From assembly GCF_030580865.1 (NCBI RefSeq), contig NZ_JAUQSY010000005.1, forward strand, positions 310,001-374,000: a stretch of 64,000 nucleotides of DNA. Direction: 5' to 3'. This document shows, in pieces, positions 26,618 through 35,517 of the stretch. Below the pieces are notes generated by a model, which was not told the origin of the DNA, did not search any database, and saw only the letters and a program-made list of their open reading frames with translations. A program made the position numbers and the translations under genes. Positions within the stretch are counted from its first letter, which is position 1. Each line of letters starts with the position of its first letter. This stretch comes from Hymenobacter aranciens (GTDB lineage: Bacteria > Bacteroidota > Bacteroidia > Cytophagales > Hymenobacteraceae).

Positions 26618-26693
26618 GCGAGAGTAGCTCAGTTGGTAGAGCGCGACCTTGCCAAGGTCGAGGTCGCGAGTTCGAACCTCGTCTCCCGCTCCA
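26618..26693 (+). tRNA. tRNA-Gly (anticodon GCC)
   Basis: The 76-nt gene folds as a standard cloverleaf: D arm AGCTCAGTTGGTAGAGC, anticodon stem CGACC/GGTCG with loop TTGCCAA (GCC), T arm with TTCGAAC, and an encoded CCA at 26691-26693. The acceptor stem GCGAGAG/CTCCCGC has one A-C mismatch at pair 4-69. Confidence 0.95.
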
Positions 26694-26698
26694 GTGAA

Positions 26699-26728
26699 AA
26701 CGCCACCTTCGGGTGGCGTTTTTGTTTT
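26699..26728 (+). terminator. Terminator after tRNA-Gly
   Basis: AACGCCACC, a TTCG loop, and GGTGGCGTT are followed by a T-rich run. It starts six bases after the tRNA CCA. Confidence 0.85.
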
Positions 26729-26741
26729 AACTCCTTTCCGT

Positions 26742-27258
26742 ATGGCTGCCCCTCGTAAATGCCTGAGCACTGACGATGAGTTTCGGCAGGCTGTGGCTGA
26801 AGGTTTGTCGGTGGCGCAAGTGCTAAATCGGATTGGCTTGGTGCCCGCTGGCGGCAAATACAAAACTGTGCATACCCGCATTAGTCAGTCAGGGCTTGAT
26901 ATAAGTCATTGGACAGGGGCAGCGTGAAATCAAGGCAGGCTGGTATCGGAAATTTGGCAAAACGACGCCATCGGCGGAGTTATTGGTTGAGCATTCAGCT
27001 TACCATTTTACTTATTGTTTGAAAAAACGCTTGCTTAAAGCAGGCCTCAAAGAAGCGCGGTGTGAAGAATATCAGCTAATTGCATGGCGCAGACAGCCCA
27101 TTGCACTGGAATTACATCATCGAAACGGCATCAATAATGACCATCGCTTGGAAAATTTGCAGTTACTTTGTCCCAACTGCCACGCGCAAACAAATTCTTA
27201 TCGAGGCGAAAATCAGTCTGATAGAAGTAGTGTAAATGCTTTAGCCAGAGTGGTGTAA
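26742..27258 (+). pseudogene. Frameshifted HNH endonuclease reading into tRNA-Leu
   Basis: ATG 26742 opens a frame of 61 codons (MAAPRKCLSTDDEFRQAVAE, ending DISHWTGAA*). Removing one base from the GGGG run at about 26914-26918 joins it to the +1 frame: WTG-Q-REIKAGW, KFGKTTPSAELLVEHSAYHF, LKKRLLKAGLKEARCEEYQL, IALELHHRNGINNDHRLENL, LLCPNCHAQTNSY. The joined protein of about 171 residues is a typical small HNH endonuclease with a zinc ribbon. The first zinc knuckle, normally C-x-x-C, reads CEEY, so one cysteine is lost. The stop (27256-27258) lies inside tRNA-Leu. Family members often sit beside tRNA genes or in mobile islands. Frameshift and lost ligand both suggest decay. Confidence 0.8.
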
Positions 27259-27326
27259 TGGTAGCCACGAGGGACTTAAAATCCCTTGTCTTCACGGACG
27301 TACGGGTTCGAGTCCCGTCTCTGGTA
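27244..27326 (+). tRNA. tRNA-Leu (anticodon UAA)
   Basis: The 83-nt gene has acceptor stem GCCAGAG/CTCTGGT, anticodon loop CTTAAAA (TAA), and a long variable arm (GTCTTCACGGACGT) as expected for a class II leucine tRNA. The T loop is TTCGAGT. It ends in discriminator A followed by CGA, so CCA is not encoded, unlike the tRNA-Gly next to it. Confidence 0.93.
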
Positions 27327-27334
27327 CGATAGAA

Positions 27335-27371
27335 AACCCCGTTTCCTTGCTGGAAATGGGGTTTTTTCTCT
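27335..27371 (+). terminator. Terminator after tRNA-Leu
   Basis: AACCCCGTTTCC pairs with GGAAATGGGGTT (one G-T wobble) and is followed by TTTTCTCTTTT. Confidence 0.85.
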
Positions 27372-27553
27372 TTTAGGGGACACTGTAGGGGGCGGAGAGT
27401 ATTTTTTTGCTCAATCAGGATTGCACCTGGCTATCCAACTTTGAAAGGTAAGTAGTTAACCGTTATAGAAAGTTTATTTAGAGAACAAGCTGATTTCAAA
27501 ATATCACTCGCCCTGCTAAAGTCTGTGGACAGCAAGGGCAGTAATTTTGTGGG

Positions 27554-27895
27554 ATGCGTCGTTATGAATTAAGCGAACGAGAATGGCAGTTGGTGGAGCC
27601 GCACACGCGTGGCCGGCTGGGCAACGGCCTCGACAACCGCCAGTTTGTCAGTACGGTGCTATACCGGGTGCGCGCCGGGTGTGCCTGCCGCGACCTGCCC
27701 GAACGGTTTGGGCCGTGGAACACCGTGGCCCGGCGCTTTCGCCGCTGGGCCCTTGCCGGGGTGTGGGAAGCGTTGTTTCAGGCCGTGCAGGGACCCGACT
27801 ACGCCTGAGTGCTCGTCGACTCCACCGCCGTCAAAGCGCACAAAGCCGCCGCGGGGCAAAAAAAACTTCGCCACGGCCGAAGCCATCGGCATAGT
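27554..27895 (+). pseudogene. Decayed IS5-family transposase fragment
   Basis: The first 84 codons are a good DUF4096-type IS5 transposase N-terminus: MRRYELSEREWQLVEPHTRG, RVRAGCACRDLPERFGPWNT, RFRRWALAGVWEALFQAV. A TGA (27806-27808) then interrupts it, where a Trp codon is usual. The next residues in the same frame, VLVDSTAVKAHKAAAGQKK, are the DDE-domain start with the first catalytic Asp. After a run of eight A the frame is lost and only EAIG can be traced. The rest of the DDE domain is missing. The remnant is immobile unless helped in trans. I could not find convincing terminal inverted repeats; DNA from 27900 to 28240 contains nothing else I can assign. Confidence 0.8.
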
Positions 27896-28244
27896 TTTTT
27901 ACCCGGGTGAGCAACTGTGGCTGGTCATCAGCTCCAGGAACGACTTGGGAGCCATCATGCCCGGCACCCCTGGCTTTACTCCTGAGAACAAGGGGCAGCA
28001 CATCATCCACACGGGTGGTGCTCACCGGTCCTACCTGCAGCTTCCTGTTAAGCAGCCAAAAAAGTCAGCCGGTTAAATGCTATAGCTTATTTAACTGGCT
28101 AAGCGCAGGTCGAATAAGTTGGACAGCTGTGCAGGTAGCAATAGCCGAATTGCTTCGCAACGCCCCTGTGTGAACCGTTAGCGTTGGTCATTATTGTTCC
28201 TGCCCTGAGTACAACAGTCTTCGGGTAGCATGCCAATTATTGGC

Positions 28245-28252
28245 TACTTTTG
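28245..28252 (+). promoter_or_regulatory. Candidate -7 box for the DUF6377 regulator
   Basis: TACTTTTG matches TAnnTTTG. A weak TTCG lies 21 bp upstream at 28220-28223. It helps decide between TTG 28257 and GTG 28290 as start codon. Confidence 0.4.
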
Positions 28253-28289
28253 GTGATTGACTGGCTTAAATAGATTTCGATTGCCTTTG

Positions 28290-29921
28290 GTGAAGCTCTT
28301 AACAGTTCTTCTTGGTTTCTTGCTTAGCTCTCTGCCATTCTGCGCTTTCGCTGAGTCAGGCAAGGCTGATAGTTTGCTGACGGAGTTAAACCAAGCCCTG
28401 GCTCACAAAAACGAATACGATGGTCAGCGGCTCAACCGCATTGCGGTACTCACTTCCGATTTTATTGCTTCTCAGGCCAATAATGCCGCAAAATTCGAAC
28501 TGGGCCTGCGGATTTACGATGAATACAAGGCATTCAAATATGATTCAGCCTTTGTTTATTGCCAAAAAATCAAACGGTTGGCTGAGGCGCTGAAGCAGCC
28601 TGAGAAAATAGAGATTGCCAAGCTGAAGCTGGCTTTTGTTATGCTCTCATCCGGGCTATTCAAGGAAACTTTTGAGACGCTTGACAGCATCGACCCCGGT
28701 CGGCTGAGCGAAGCGGATAAGCACAACTTTTATTTTCTGAAGGCACGAGCTTATAGCGACCTCGGTGATTTCAACCAGGACCAGACCTTTCGGCCGGTAT
28801 ACTATAAGAAAGCCCTCGCCTACGCCGATACTACCTTGCAGTTCTGCCCTCCTGGCTCCTACGAGTACCTGTCGGTGCAGGAGTTCAGGGCGCAGAAAAC
28901 GGGAAATCTGGCGGCTGGCCTTGCCGTGTACAACCAAATACGTCGCTTGCCCCATTTGGGCCTGCACCAGTTGGCCGTAAGCGCCAGTACGTTGGCCTAT
29001 TTATATGAGCTGGAAGGCCAAGAGGATAAGGCGTTCGAATTGCTCCTGGTTTCGGCCATTGCCGATGTAAAAACCGCCACTAAAGAGACGGTGGCGATTT
29101 TCAAACTCTCCGACTATTGCTACCGCCGGGGCGATTTGAAGAATGCCTACACCTTTATCAAGGAGGCGCGGGATGGGGCCGCCTTCTACAAGGCTCGGCA
29201 GCGACAGATAGAAATCAGCCACATATCCTCCATCATTGAAGGACAGAAGATAAACATCATTGAGAATCAGCGAAAATCATTAAAGACCTACGCGGTTATC
29301 ATGACGCTGCTGGCCGTGGTAGTAATCGGCTTTGCGGTGGCCAACTTCCGGCAACTCGGGAAATTGCGCAAAGCAGGAAGGCTGATTTTTGCCACTAACA
29401 AGGAGTTGCGGGAGCGCAATGAGGAGCTACGCCAGCTGAATCACGGCCTTAACGAAGCTAATAAAATTAAGGATGAGTACATCGGGTTCTATTTTCACAA
29501 CAGTTCGCAGTACATTGATAAAATAGAGGTCCTCAAGAAAAGGATTGAAAATCTGTTGGATACCAAGCAGTACGGGGCGGCACAAAAGCTCGTTGACAGT
29601 GTCAACATCAAAAATGAGCGGAATGAGCTGCTAAAGGGTTTCGACACAGTGTTTTTGAGGCTGTTCCCCAATTTTATCACACAGTTCAACGCGCTGTTTG
29701 AAGAGGATGAGCGCATCAAACTATTGGAAGACCAACTGTTAACAACTGAGCTACGCATTTTTGCGCTTATTCGGCTGGGTATCGATGACAGCGAACAAAT
29801 TAGCCGGATGCTGGGATACTCTATCAATACGATATACAGCTACAAAACCCGCGTGAAGAAACGCTCTTTCCTGCCCAACGAGGAATTTGAAGCCCGCATC
29901 CAAGCCATCCAGGCGGTATAG
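28290..29921 (+). CDS. DUF6377 membrane sensor-regulator of the alpha-glucan locus
   Basis: From GTG 28290 the product has 543 residues. [20 protein letters not shown] is a signal peptide, then comes a helical TPR-like periplasmic region up to about residue 330. One membrane helix ([20 protein letters not shown]) and a cytoplasmic coiled coil follow, then a C-terminal region ending in a LuxR-type helix-turn-helix, [30 protein letters not shown]. This fits DUF6377, the SusR-like regulator family found beside SusC/SusD genes; a sugar-sensing role here is inferred. TTG 28257 is an alternative start, but TACTTTTG at 28245-28252 would put the transcript start at about 28259, after it. GTG also gives a cleaner signal peptide. 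Confidence 0.78.
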   Translation: MKLLTVLLGFLLSSLPFCAFAESGKADSLLTELNQALAHKNEYDGQRLNRIAVLTSDFIASQANNAAKFELGLRIYDEYKAFKYDSAFVYCQKIKRLAEALKQPEKIEIAKLKLAFVMLSSGLFKETFETLDSIDPGRLSEADKHNFYFLKARAYSDLGDFNQDQTFRPVYYKKALAYADTTLQFCPPGSYEYLSVQEFRAQKTGNLAAGLAVYNQIRRLPHLGLHQLAVSASTLAYLYELEGQEDKAFELLLVSAIADVKTATKETVAIFKLSDYCYRRGDLKNAYTFIKEARDGAAFYKARQRQIEISHISSIIEGQKINIIENQRKSLKTYAVIMTLLAVVVIGFAVANFRQLGKLRKAGRLIFATNKELRERNEELRQLNHGLNEANKIKDEYIGFYFHNSSQYIDKIEVLKKRIENLLDTKQYGAAQKLVDSVNIKNERNELLKGFDTVFLRLFPNFITQFNALFEEDERIKLLEDQLLTTELRIFALIRLGIDDSEQISRMLGYSINTIYSYKTRVKKRSFLPNEEFEARIQAIQAV

Positions 29922-30436
29922 CGGAACACGGAGTGGCTGATGTAGCAGGCGGCCCGGTAACTGCCAGTATAGACCTGAAGCGGGCAGCGGGGTAATGAGG
30001 AAAAAGAAAGCAGGCTTTTGTGGCGAAACCGGCTTACTGTTGGCAGTGGAAAAATGACGGAATAACTAAGCATTGAAATGGTCGGCTGATGGCCATCATA
30101 TGAAGGGGGCGTTAGCCCCTTTTTTTGTTATATATGACCATGAAACGGGTAATAATTAGTTAATGTTTTGCCCGTAAATCTTCGGTATAATTACTTGGAT
30201 TTAAGGTGTTAAACCCGATGTTGGGTTAATATTTTTGATAATCCTGTTTGCAAAATTTTATTGGGGGTTTAGTGAATCTAGTTTTGTTCTGACGACGATA
30301 CCACAAACGTTTGTAGGGGCAGCCAGAAGTCGAAGAATAGCTTTCGGCTCCTGTACTCAGGAGCCTTGGCTGGTGTAGCAGGCGGCTGCGGCCTGGCGTT
30401 GTCAAAAGTCACCAACATTCATTTATCCTTCCACCC
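29922..30436 (+). promoter_or_regulatory. 515-bp regulatory region upstream of susC
   Basis: The region holds no gene. It contains a small hairpin with T-run (30103-30126) that ends the regulator transcript, then about 170 bp of AT-rich DNA. An imperfect palindrome TTAAACCCgatgTTGGGTTAA lies at about 30210-30229, directly followed by TATTTTTG (a possible -7 box). TAGTTTTG at 30279-30286 also fits TAnnTTTG and would leave a leader of about 140 nt. Neither has an ideal -33 TTG. The palindrome is the best candidate for binding by the DUF6377 regulator. Confidence 0.45.
30103..30126 (+). terminator. Terminator after the DUF6377 gene
   Basis: AAGGGGGC, a GTTA loop and GCCCCTT, with one bulged G, are followed by TTTTT. 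It lies about 180 bp after the stop codon. Confidence 0.6.
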
Positions 30437-33400
30437 ATGTTGCACATGTTACCACCAGTGCTCACTTCTCGCCTGCTCCGAAAATCGCTGTTGACAGCGA
30501 CCCTCGGCGGCTCCGTTATTGGTACCGGCTTCGCTCATCCAATCAGCCTTGCTACCGTTATGTATCGGGGTAATTCTACAACGGCTTTGGTGGCCAATGG
30601 CTCGGTATCGGGCCGCGTAGTGGATGAAGCGGGTGCAGGTATACCAGGCGTGACGGTACTGGTTGAAGGCACCACCATTGGCAATGCCACTAATGCGGAC
30701 GGTAGCTTTTCTCTCCAAAACCTGTCGCCGGGGCCGCATACGCTCATCATCTCCTTCGTGGGATATACGACGATGCGTCAGTCTTTCACGATAACCGATG
30801 GCCAGAACACCGAGCTGAATAGCCTCACTATCAGCGAAAGTGCTACGCAGCTGAGCGAGGCTGTGGTAGTAGGCTACGGTACCACCCGGCGCCAGGACCT
30901 GACCGGCTCCATCACTACGGTAACCGCCAAAGACTTCGTAAAAGGCCAGGTGACTGCACCTGAACAACTCATTCAGGGCAAAGTAGCGGGCGTGCAAATC
31001 ACCACCGGCGGTGGTGCGCCGGGCGAGGTGAGCACCATTCGCGTGCGGGGCGGCTCGTCGCTGAATGCCAGCAACGACCCGCTCATCGTTATCGACGGCG
31101 TGCCGGTAGATAACCAGGGTATCAACGGTGCCGGCAACCCGCTGGCGCTGGTAAACCCTAATGACATTGAGACCTTTACCGTGCTAAAAGACGCTTCGGC
31201 GACGGCCATTTACGGCTCGCGGGCAGCGAACGGGGTTATCCTCATCACCACTAAAAAAGGCCTGGAAGGGGATAAAACCCACGTCAATATCAGTTCGCTG
31301 GTGACGCGCTCCGAGAACTACGGCAAAGTAGACGTACTGAGCGGTGATGCCTACCGTACGCTGCTCAACAACGCCGTAATTCAAGGTATTATTCCGGCCA
31401 GCAACCAGGCTTTTCTGGGTACGGCCAACACGGACTGGCAGGACGAAATCTACAAGACGGCCTGGACCACTGACAACAACGTGAGCGTGACCGGCAGCCT
31501 GAAGCACCTGCCGTATCGCGTGTCGCTGGGCTACCTCGACCAGGACGGCACCCTGAAAACGGGCAACCTGAAGCGTAATTCGGCCTCCGTAGGCCTTTCG
31601 CCGAAGCTGTTCGACGAGCATTTGCGCATCGACATCAACTTCAAAGGGACCTGGGCCGACTACCGCTTTGCTGACCAAGGGGCCATTGGCGCCGCGGCGC
31701 GCTTCAACCCCACGCAGCCGGTGTATGCTGCTGATGGGGGCGGTTTTAATGGCTACTTTGAGTGGCGCGACGGAGCAATTCCGAATCCGCTGACCGACCG
31801 CAACCCGGTGGCCCTGCTCAACGACAAGCGCGACCGCAGCACGGTGCTACGCAGCATTGGCAACGTGCAGTTCGACTACAAGGTCCACTTCCTGCCCGAC
31901 CTGCACGCCAACCTGAACCTGGGCTACGACCGCTCGCGCAGCAACGGCACCATCTTCATCCCGGCTACCTCGTCTATTGCTTACTCTACGCAGGGCCAGA
32001 GCAACTCGTACCGTCAGGAAAAAGACAACGAGCTGCTGGAAGCGTACCTCAACTACACCAAGCAGTTGGGCGACCACCGGATAGAGGCCCTGGCTGGCTA
32101 TTCGTATCAGGATTTCTTCACGTATGCGCCCTTCCGCTTCGACTACAAAGCCGACGGCAGCCGTACCAATCCACTACTGCCAGCCCAGAACCCTTTCAAG
32201 ACGCAATACACGCTGCTGTCATACTACGGCCGGGTAAACTATAATTTCAAGGACAAGTACCTGTTCACGGCTACCTTGCGTGCCGATGGCTCGTCGCGCT
32301 TCAGCCCCGACAACCGCTGGGGTTACTTCCCGGCTGCCTCGGTGGCCTGGCGTATCAATCAGGAAGATTTCCTGAAAACGTCGAATGTGATTTCGGACCT
32401 GAAGCTGCGCTTTAGCTACGGCAGCACGGGCCAGCAGGACGTGTACAACGTGGCCGGCAACTACCCCTACCTGGCCAGCTACAGCATCAGCTCGCCGGTT
32501 ATCAGCCAGATTATCGGCACCGACACCATTCGGACGCTGAAGCCAGCCGCTTACGATGCCAACCTGCAGTGGGAGAAGACCCAAACGTATGACTTGGGTC
32601 TGGACTTCGGCTTCTTGAACAACCGCCTGACGGGTACCGTGGATGTGTACCTGCGCAAAACCGACGACCTGCTGGCTGTTATCCCGGTTCCGGCCGGTAG
32701 CAACCTGTCGAACACACTGCTGACCAACATTGGCAGCCTGGAAAACCGGGGCGTGGAGCTGGCCCTGAACTACGACGTGCTGCGCGGTGCGAAATTCAAC
32801 TGGTCGGTGAACTTCAACGCCACCATGAACCGCGGCAAGATTACCAAGCTCTCCCAAGTAGAAGACCCCAACTACCTGGGCACGCCTACCGGCAACGTGG
32901 GTAACTTCCAGTTTGTGCAGGTGAACGCAGTGGGCTACGCCCCCAATACCTTCTTCCTGTACCAGCAGAAGTATGACGAAACCGGCAAGCCGATACAAGG
33001 TCCTACCTCTAGCCTGAGCACCGACCAATATGTGGACCAGGACGGCAACGGCACCATCAACGAGCGCGACAAAGTGTACGGCAAGAATCCTGCGCCGAAA
33101 GCTATTCTGGGCTTTAGCTCGAACCTGAGCTACGGCAAGGCCAGCCTGGCATTCACTGTACGCTCCAACATTGGCGGCTACGTGTACAACAACGTGGCCA
33201 GCGGCCAGAACAACTACTACGGCCTGAACACGACGCTGAACTACTCGGCCAACGTGGTGCCCGCCATCTACGAAACTGGTTTCCGCAACGGTCAGCCCTT
33301 CAGCGATATTAACCTCGAAGATGGTTCGTTTGTGCGCCTCCAGAACGTGACGCTGGGCTACGACTTCGGCAGCCTGCTGAAAGCCGGTACTACCCTGCGC

Positions 33401-33535
33401 CTGACTTTGGCGGGTCAGAACCTGCTGCTGCTCACCAAATACTCCGGCCTCGACCCCGAGCGCGCCACGGGTATCGACAGCAACTTCTACCCGCTGCCCC
33501 GCACCATCACGGCCGGCCTCAACCTTGGTTTTTAA
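30437..33535 (+). CDS. SusC/RagA-family TonB-linked outer-membrane transporter
   Basis: The 1032-residue protein is the glycan importer of the locus. After an export signal it has a carboxypeptidase-regulatory-like domain at about 57-145 (SGRVVDEAGAGIPGVTVLVE, FSLQNLSPGPHTLIISFVGY). The TonB-plug domain follows: VVVGYGTTRRQDLTGSITTV, GKVAGVQITTGGGAPGEVST, IRVRGGSSLNASNDPLIVID, then DASATAIYGSRAANGVILIT. The remainder is a 22-strand barrel ending in PLPRTITAGLNLGF with a terminal aromatic residue. With SusD it forms the outer-membrane oligosaccharide import complex, energised by TonB. The first ATG at 30437 is used; an ATG three codons later is also possible. SusD begins 21 bp downstream. Confidence 0.97.
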   Translation: MLHMLPPVLTSRLLRKSLLTATLGGSVIGTGFAHPISLATVMYRGNSTTALVANGSVSGRVVDEAGAGIPGVTVLVEGTTIGNATNADGSFSLQNLSPGPHTLIISFVGYTTMRQSFTITDGQNTELNSLTISESATQLSEAVVVGYGTTRRQDLTGSITTVTAKDFVKGQVTAPEQLIQGKVAGVQITTGGGAPGEVSTIRVRGGSSLNASNDPLIVIDGVPVDNQGINGAGNPLALVNPNDIETFTVLKDASATAIYGSRAANGVILITTKKGLEGDKTHVNISSLVTRSENYGKVDVLSGDAYRTLLNNAVIQGIIPASNQAFLGTANTDWQDEIYKTAWTTDNNVSVTGSLKHLPYRVSLGYLDQDGTLKTGNLKRNSASVGLSPKLFDEHLRIDINFKGTWADYRFADQGAIGAAARFNPTQPVYAADGGGFNGYFEWRDGAIPNPLTDRNPVALLNDKRDRSTVLRSIGNVQFDYKVHFLPDLHANLNLGYDRSRSNGTIFIPATSSIAYSTQGQSNSYRQEKDNELLEAYLNYTKQLGDHRIEALAGYSYQDFFTYAPFRFDYKADGSRTNPLLPAQNPFKTQYTLLSYYGRVNYNFKDKYLFTATLRADGSSRFSPDNRWGYFPAASVAWRINQEDFLKTSNVISDLKLRFSYGSTGQQDVYNVAGNYPYLASYSISSPVISQIIGTDTIRTLKPAAYDANLQWEKTQTYDLGLDFGFLNNRLTGTVDVYLRKTDDLLAVIPVPAGSNLSNTLLTNIGSLENRGVELALNYDVLRGAKFNWSVNFNATMNRGKITKLSQVEDPNYLGTPTGNVGNFQFVQVNAVGYAPNTFFLYQQKYDETGKPIQGPTSSLSTDQYVDQDGNGTINERDKVYGKNPAPKAILGFSSNLSYGKASLAFTVRSNIGGYVYNNVASGQNNYYGLNTTLNYSANVVPAIYETGFRNGQPFSDINLEDGSFVRLQNVTLGYDFGSLLKAGTTLRLTLAGQNLLLLTKYSGLDPERATGIDSNFYPLPRTITAGLNLGF

Positions 33536-33556
33536 CAGCTGCTATTCTTCCTGTAT

Positions 33557-35203
33557 ATGAAATCCCACCGCATTTTGCGCCGCAGCGCCCTCACCCTGGC
33601 CACTACTGCCGCGCTGCTCACCGGCGGCCTCACGTCCTGCAACAAGGACCTCGACCGCGAGCCGTTTTATGACCTGAACACCGAGTCGGTGTACAAGGAC
33701 CCCGCCAACCACATCCAGGTGTTGGCCAAATGCTACGCCGGCTTCAACCTGTCGGGTAACTCCGGCAGCCCCGACGTATTTGCCGGCCAGGGCAAGGACG
33801 AGGGCGAAACCTCCTACATGCGAGCCTATTGGTACCTGCAGGAACTGGTGACCGACCAGGCCGTAGTGGCCTGGAACAGTCCGCCGCTGCAGGAGCTGAA
33901 TACCACGAGCTGGACCAGCAGCAACGACCTGATAAATAACAGCTACACCCGTATTTTCTACGAAGTGGCACTGTGCAACGAGTTTATCCGCGAAACCAGC
34001 GACGACAAGCTCAGCAGCCGGGGCATCACGGGTGCTGATGCCGAAAATTCGCGACGGTACCGCGCCGAAGCCCGCTTTATGCGCGCCCTGGCTTACTGCC
34101 ACGCTATCGACCTGTACGGCAACGTTCCCTTCGTGACCGAGGCCGACGCACCCAGCAAGAACCTGCCCAAGCAAACCACTCGCGCCGCGCTGTTTGCCTA
34201 CGTCGAGTCGGAGCTGAAGGCTATTGAGACGGAACTGCTGCCCGCCCACACGGCCCCCTACGGCCGCGCCGACCAGGGCGCCGCCTGGGCTCTGCTGGCC
34301 AAGCTCTACCTCAACGCTGAGGTATACACCGGCACCGGCCACTACACCGACTGCCTCACGTACTGCAACAAAATCCTGGGTGCCAACTACGCACTGGCTC
34401 CCGAGTACCGACTGCTCTTCCTGGCCGACAACAACGTGACCTCGGCTTCGGAAATCATTTTCCCCATCACCAGCGACGGCATTGCCTCGCAGGGCTACGG
34501 CGGCACTACGTATATCACGCACGCTGCCGTGGGCGGCCGCATGCTCACCACGGCCTTCGGCATCAACAGCGGCTGGGCTGGCAACCGCACCCGCAAGAAC
34601 CTGCCGCTGCTGTTCCCTACCACGGGCGGTGGCTTCGATACCCGCGCCATGTTCTTCACCTCGGGCCAGACGCTGGAAATTAACGACCTGACCATCTTTA
34701 CCGAAGGCTACGGCGTGACCAAGTGGCGGAACAAAACCTCCACCGGCGCCAACGGCAACGACCCGCAGCTCATCTTCGTGGACACTGACTTTCCGATGTT
34801 CCGCCTCGCTGACGTGTACCTGATGTACGCCGAAGCTGTGCTACGCGGCGGCAGCGGCGGCGACCAGAACACCGCCCTGGGTTACGTAAATGCCCTGCGC
34901 GACCGCGCCTACGGCAACACCGGCGGCAGCACCACCGGCCGCATCACCCTGGCGCAGCTTACGGCTCCCAACTTCATTCTGGACGAGCGCGGCCGGGAGA
35001 TGTACTGGGAAGGTACCCGCCGCACCGACCTCGTGCGCTTCGGCAAGTTCACGACCGGCTACAACTGGCCCTTCAAAGGCTACACCGGCGCCGGCGACGA
35101 CAAGCAGGGCCACGATGTGCCCAGCTTCCGCAACCTCTACCCGATTCCGTCGACCGACCTCGTTGCCAATCCGACGCTGAAGCAGAACGAGGGCTACAAC
35201 TAA
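33557..35203 (+). CDS. SusD/RagB-family glycan-binding lipoprotein
   Basis: The 548-residue protein has a lipoprotein signal with lipobox LLTGGLTSC (C28), followed by NKDLDREPFYDLNTESVYKD, the usual SusD start. The N-terminal TPR-like helices include YRAEARFMRALAYCHAIDLY-GNVPFVTEAD and RADQGAAWALLAKLYLNAEV, and the C-terminal SusD domain ends ILDERGREMYWEGTRRTDLV-RFGKF and LYPIPSTDLVANPTLKQNEG. It caps the SusC barrel at the cell surface and captures alpha-glucan. It directly follows susC and is surely co-transcribed. Confidence 0.97.
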   Translation: MKSHRILRRSALTLATTAALLTGGLTSCNKDLDREPFYDLNTESVYKDPANHIQVLAKCYAGFNLSGNSGSPDVFAGQGKDEGETSYMRAYWYLQELVTDQAVVAWNSPPLQELNTTSWTSSNDLINNSYTRIFYEVALCNEFIRETSDDKLSSRGITGADAENSRRYRAEARFMRALAYCHAIDLYGNVPFVTEADAPSKNLPKQTTRAALFAYVESELKAIETELLPAHTAPYGRADQGAAWALLAKLYLNAEVYTGTGHYTDCLTYCNKILGANYALAPEYRLLFLADNNVTSASEIIFPITSDGIASQGYGGTTYITHAAVGGRMLTTAFGINSGWAGNRTRKNLPLLFPTTGGGFDTRAMFFTSGQTLEINDLTIFTEGYGVTKWRNKTSTGANGNDPQLIFVDTDFPMFRLADVYLMYAEAVLRGGSGGDQNTALGYVNALRDRAYGNTGGSTTGRITLAQLTAPNFILDERGREMYWEGTRRTDLVRFGKFTTGYNWPFKGYTGAGDDKQGHDVPSFRNLYPIPSTDLVANPTLKQNEGYN

Positions 35204-35220
35204 TTAGCTGACCGGAAAAA

Positions 35221-35342
35221 CATAAGGTTTGGGACTTAGTGCCTGGCACTCGTGGTGGGAAACCGGGTGTAACAGGCCCTGGGATGGTACTGGTAATGCT
35301 GTCTTAATGAAGTGAAGCCAGGTACTAAGTCCGAAACTTATG
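35221..35342. mobile_element. MITE-like element with 26-bp terminal inverted repeats
   Basis: CATAAGGTTTGGGACTTAGT... (35221-35247) and its inverted partner (35317-35342, ending TAAGTCCGAAACTTATG) match at 24 of 26 positions with one single-base gap. The 122-bp element has no coding frame and lies 18 bp after the susD stop codon. A target-site duplication is not clear. It could be a small non-autonomous transposon or a processed hairpin between susD and the next gene. Confidence 0.55.
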
Positions 35343-35517
35343 AATGAGGCCACTACCGGCGGGCACCCCCGAGCTCCAGGTTCTGCAAAAACCGACAGCC
35401 GGTGCCCTGTAGCTCCATAAAATCACGGAAAAAATGCCGATAGGAGAGGGTACTACCTACTCCGCCGCTCTTTCCGCATCCCATCACAATTCCTCCATTC
35501 TCACCCATCATCTCATC
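35343..35517 (+). promoter_or_regulatory. Spacer before the T9SS protein gene
   Basis: Together with the MITE-like element this makes a 314-bp gap between susD and the next gene. An upstream in-frame start (35434) would add 28 residues without a signal peptide, so the segment is treated as untranslated. I see no clear -7/-33 pair in it. Confidence 0.3.

Noticed and set aside
26905..26990. Programmed ribosomal frameshift in the HNH gene
   Set aside because: No slippery heptamer or downstream structure is seen. A lost zinc-ligand cysteine points to decay instead.
28077..28244. Right end of the IS5 element
   Set aside because: I compared the flanks of the transposase remnant (27375-27553 and 27900-28240) and found no matched inverted ends or target duplication that I could defend.
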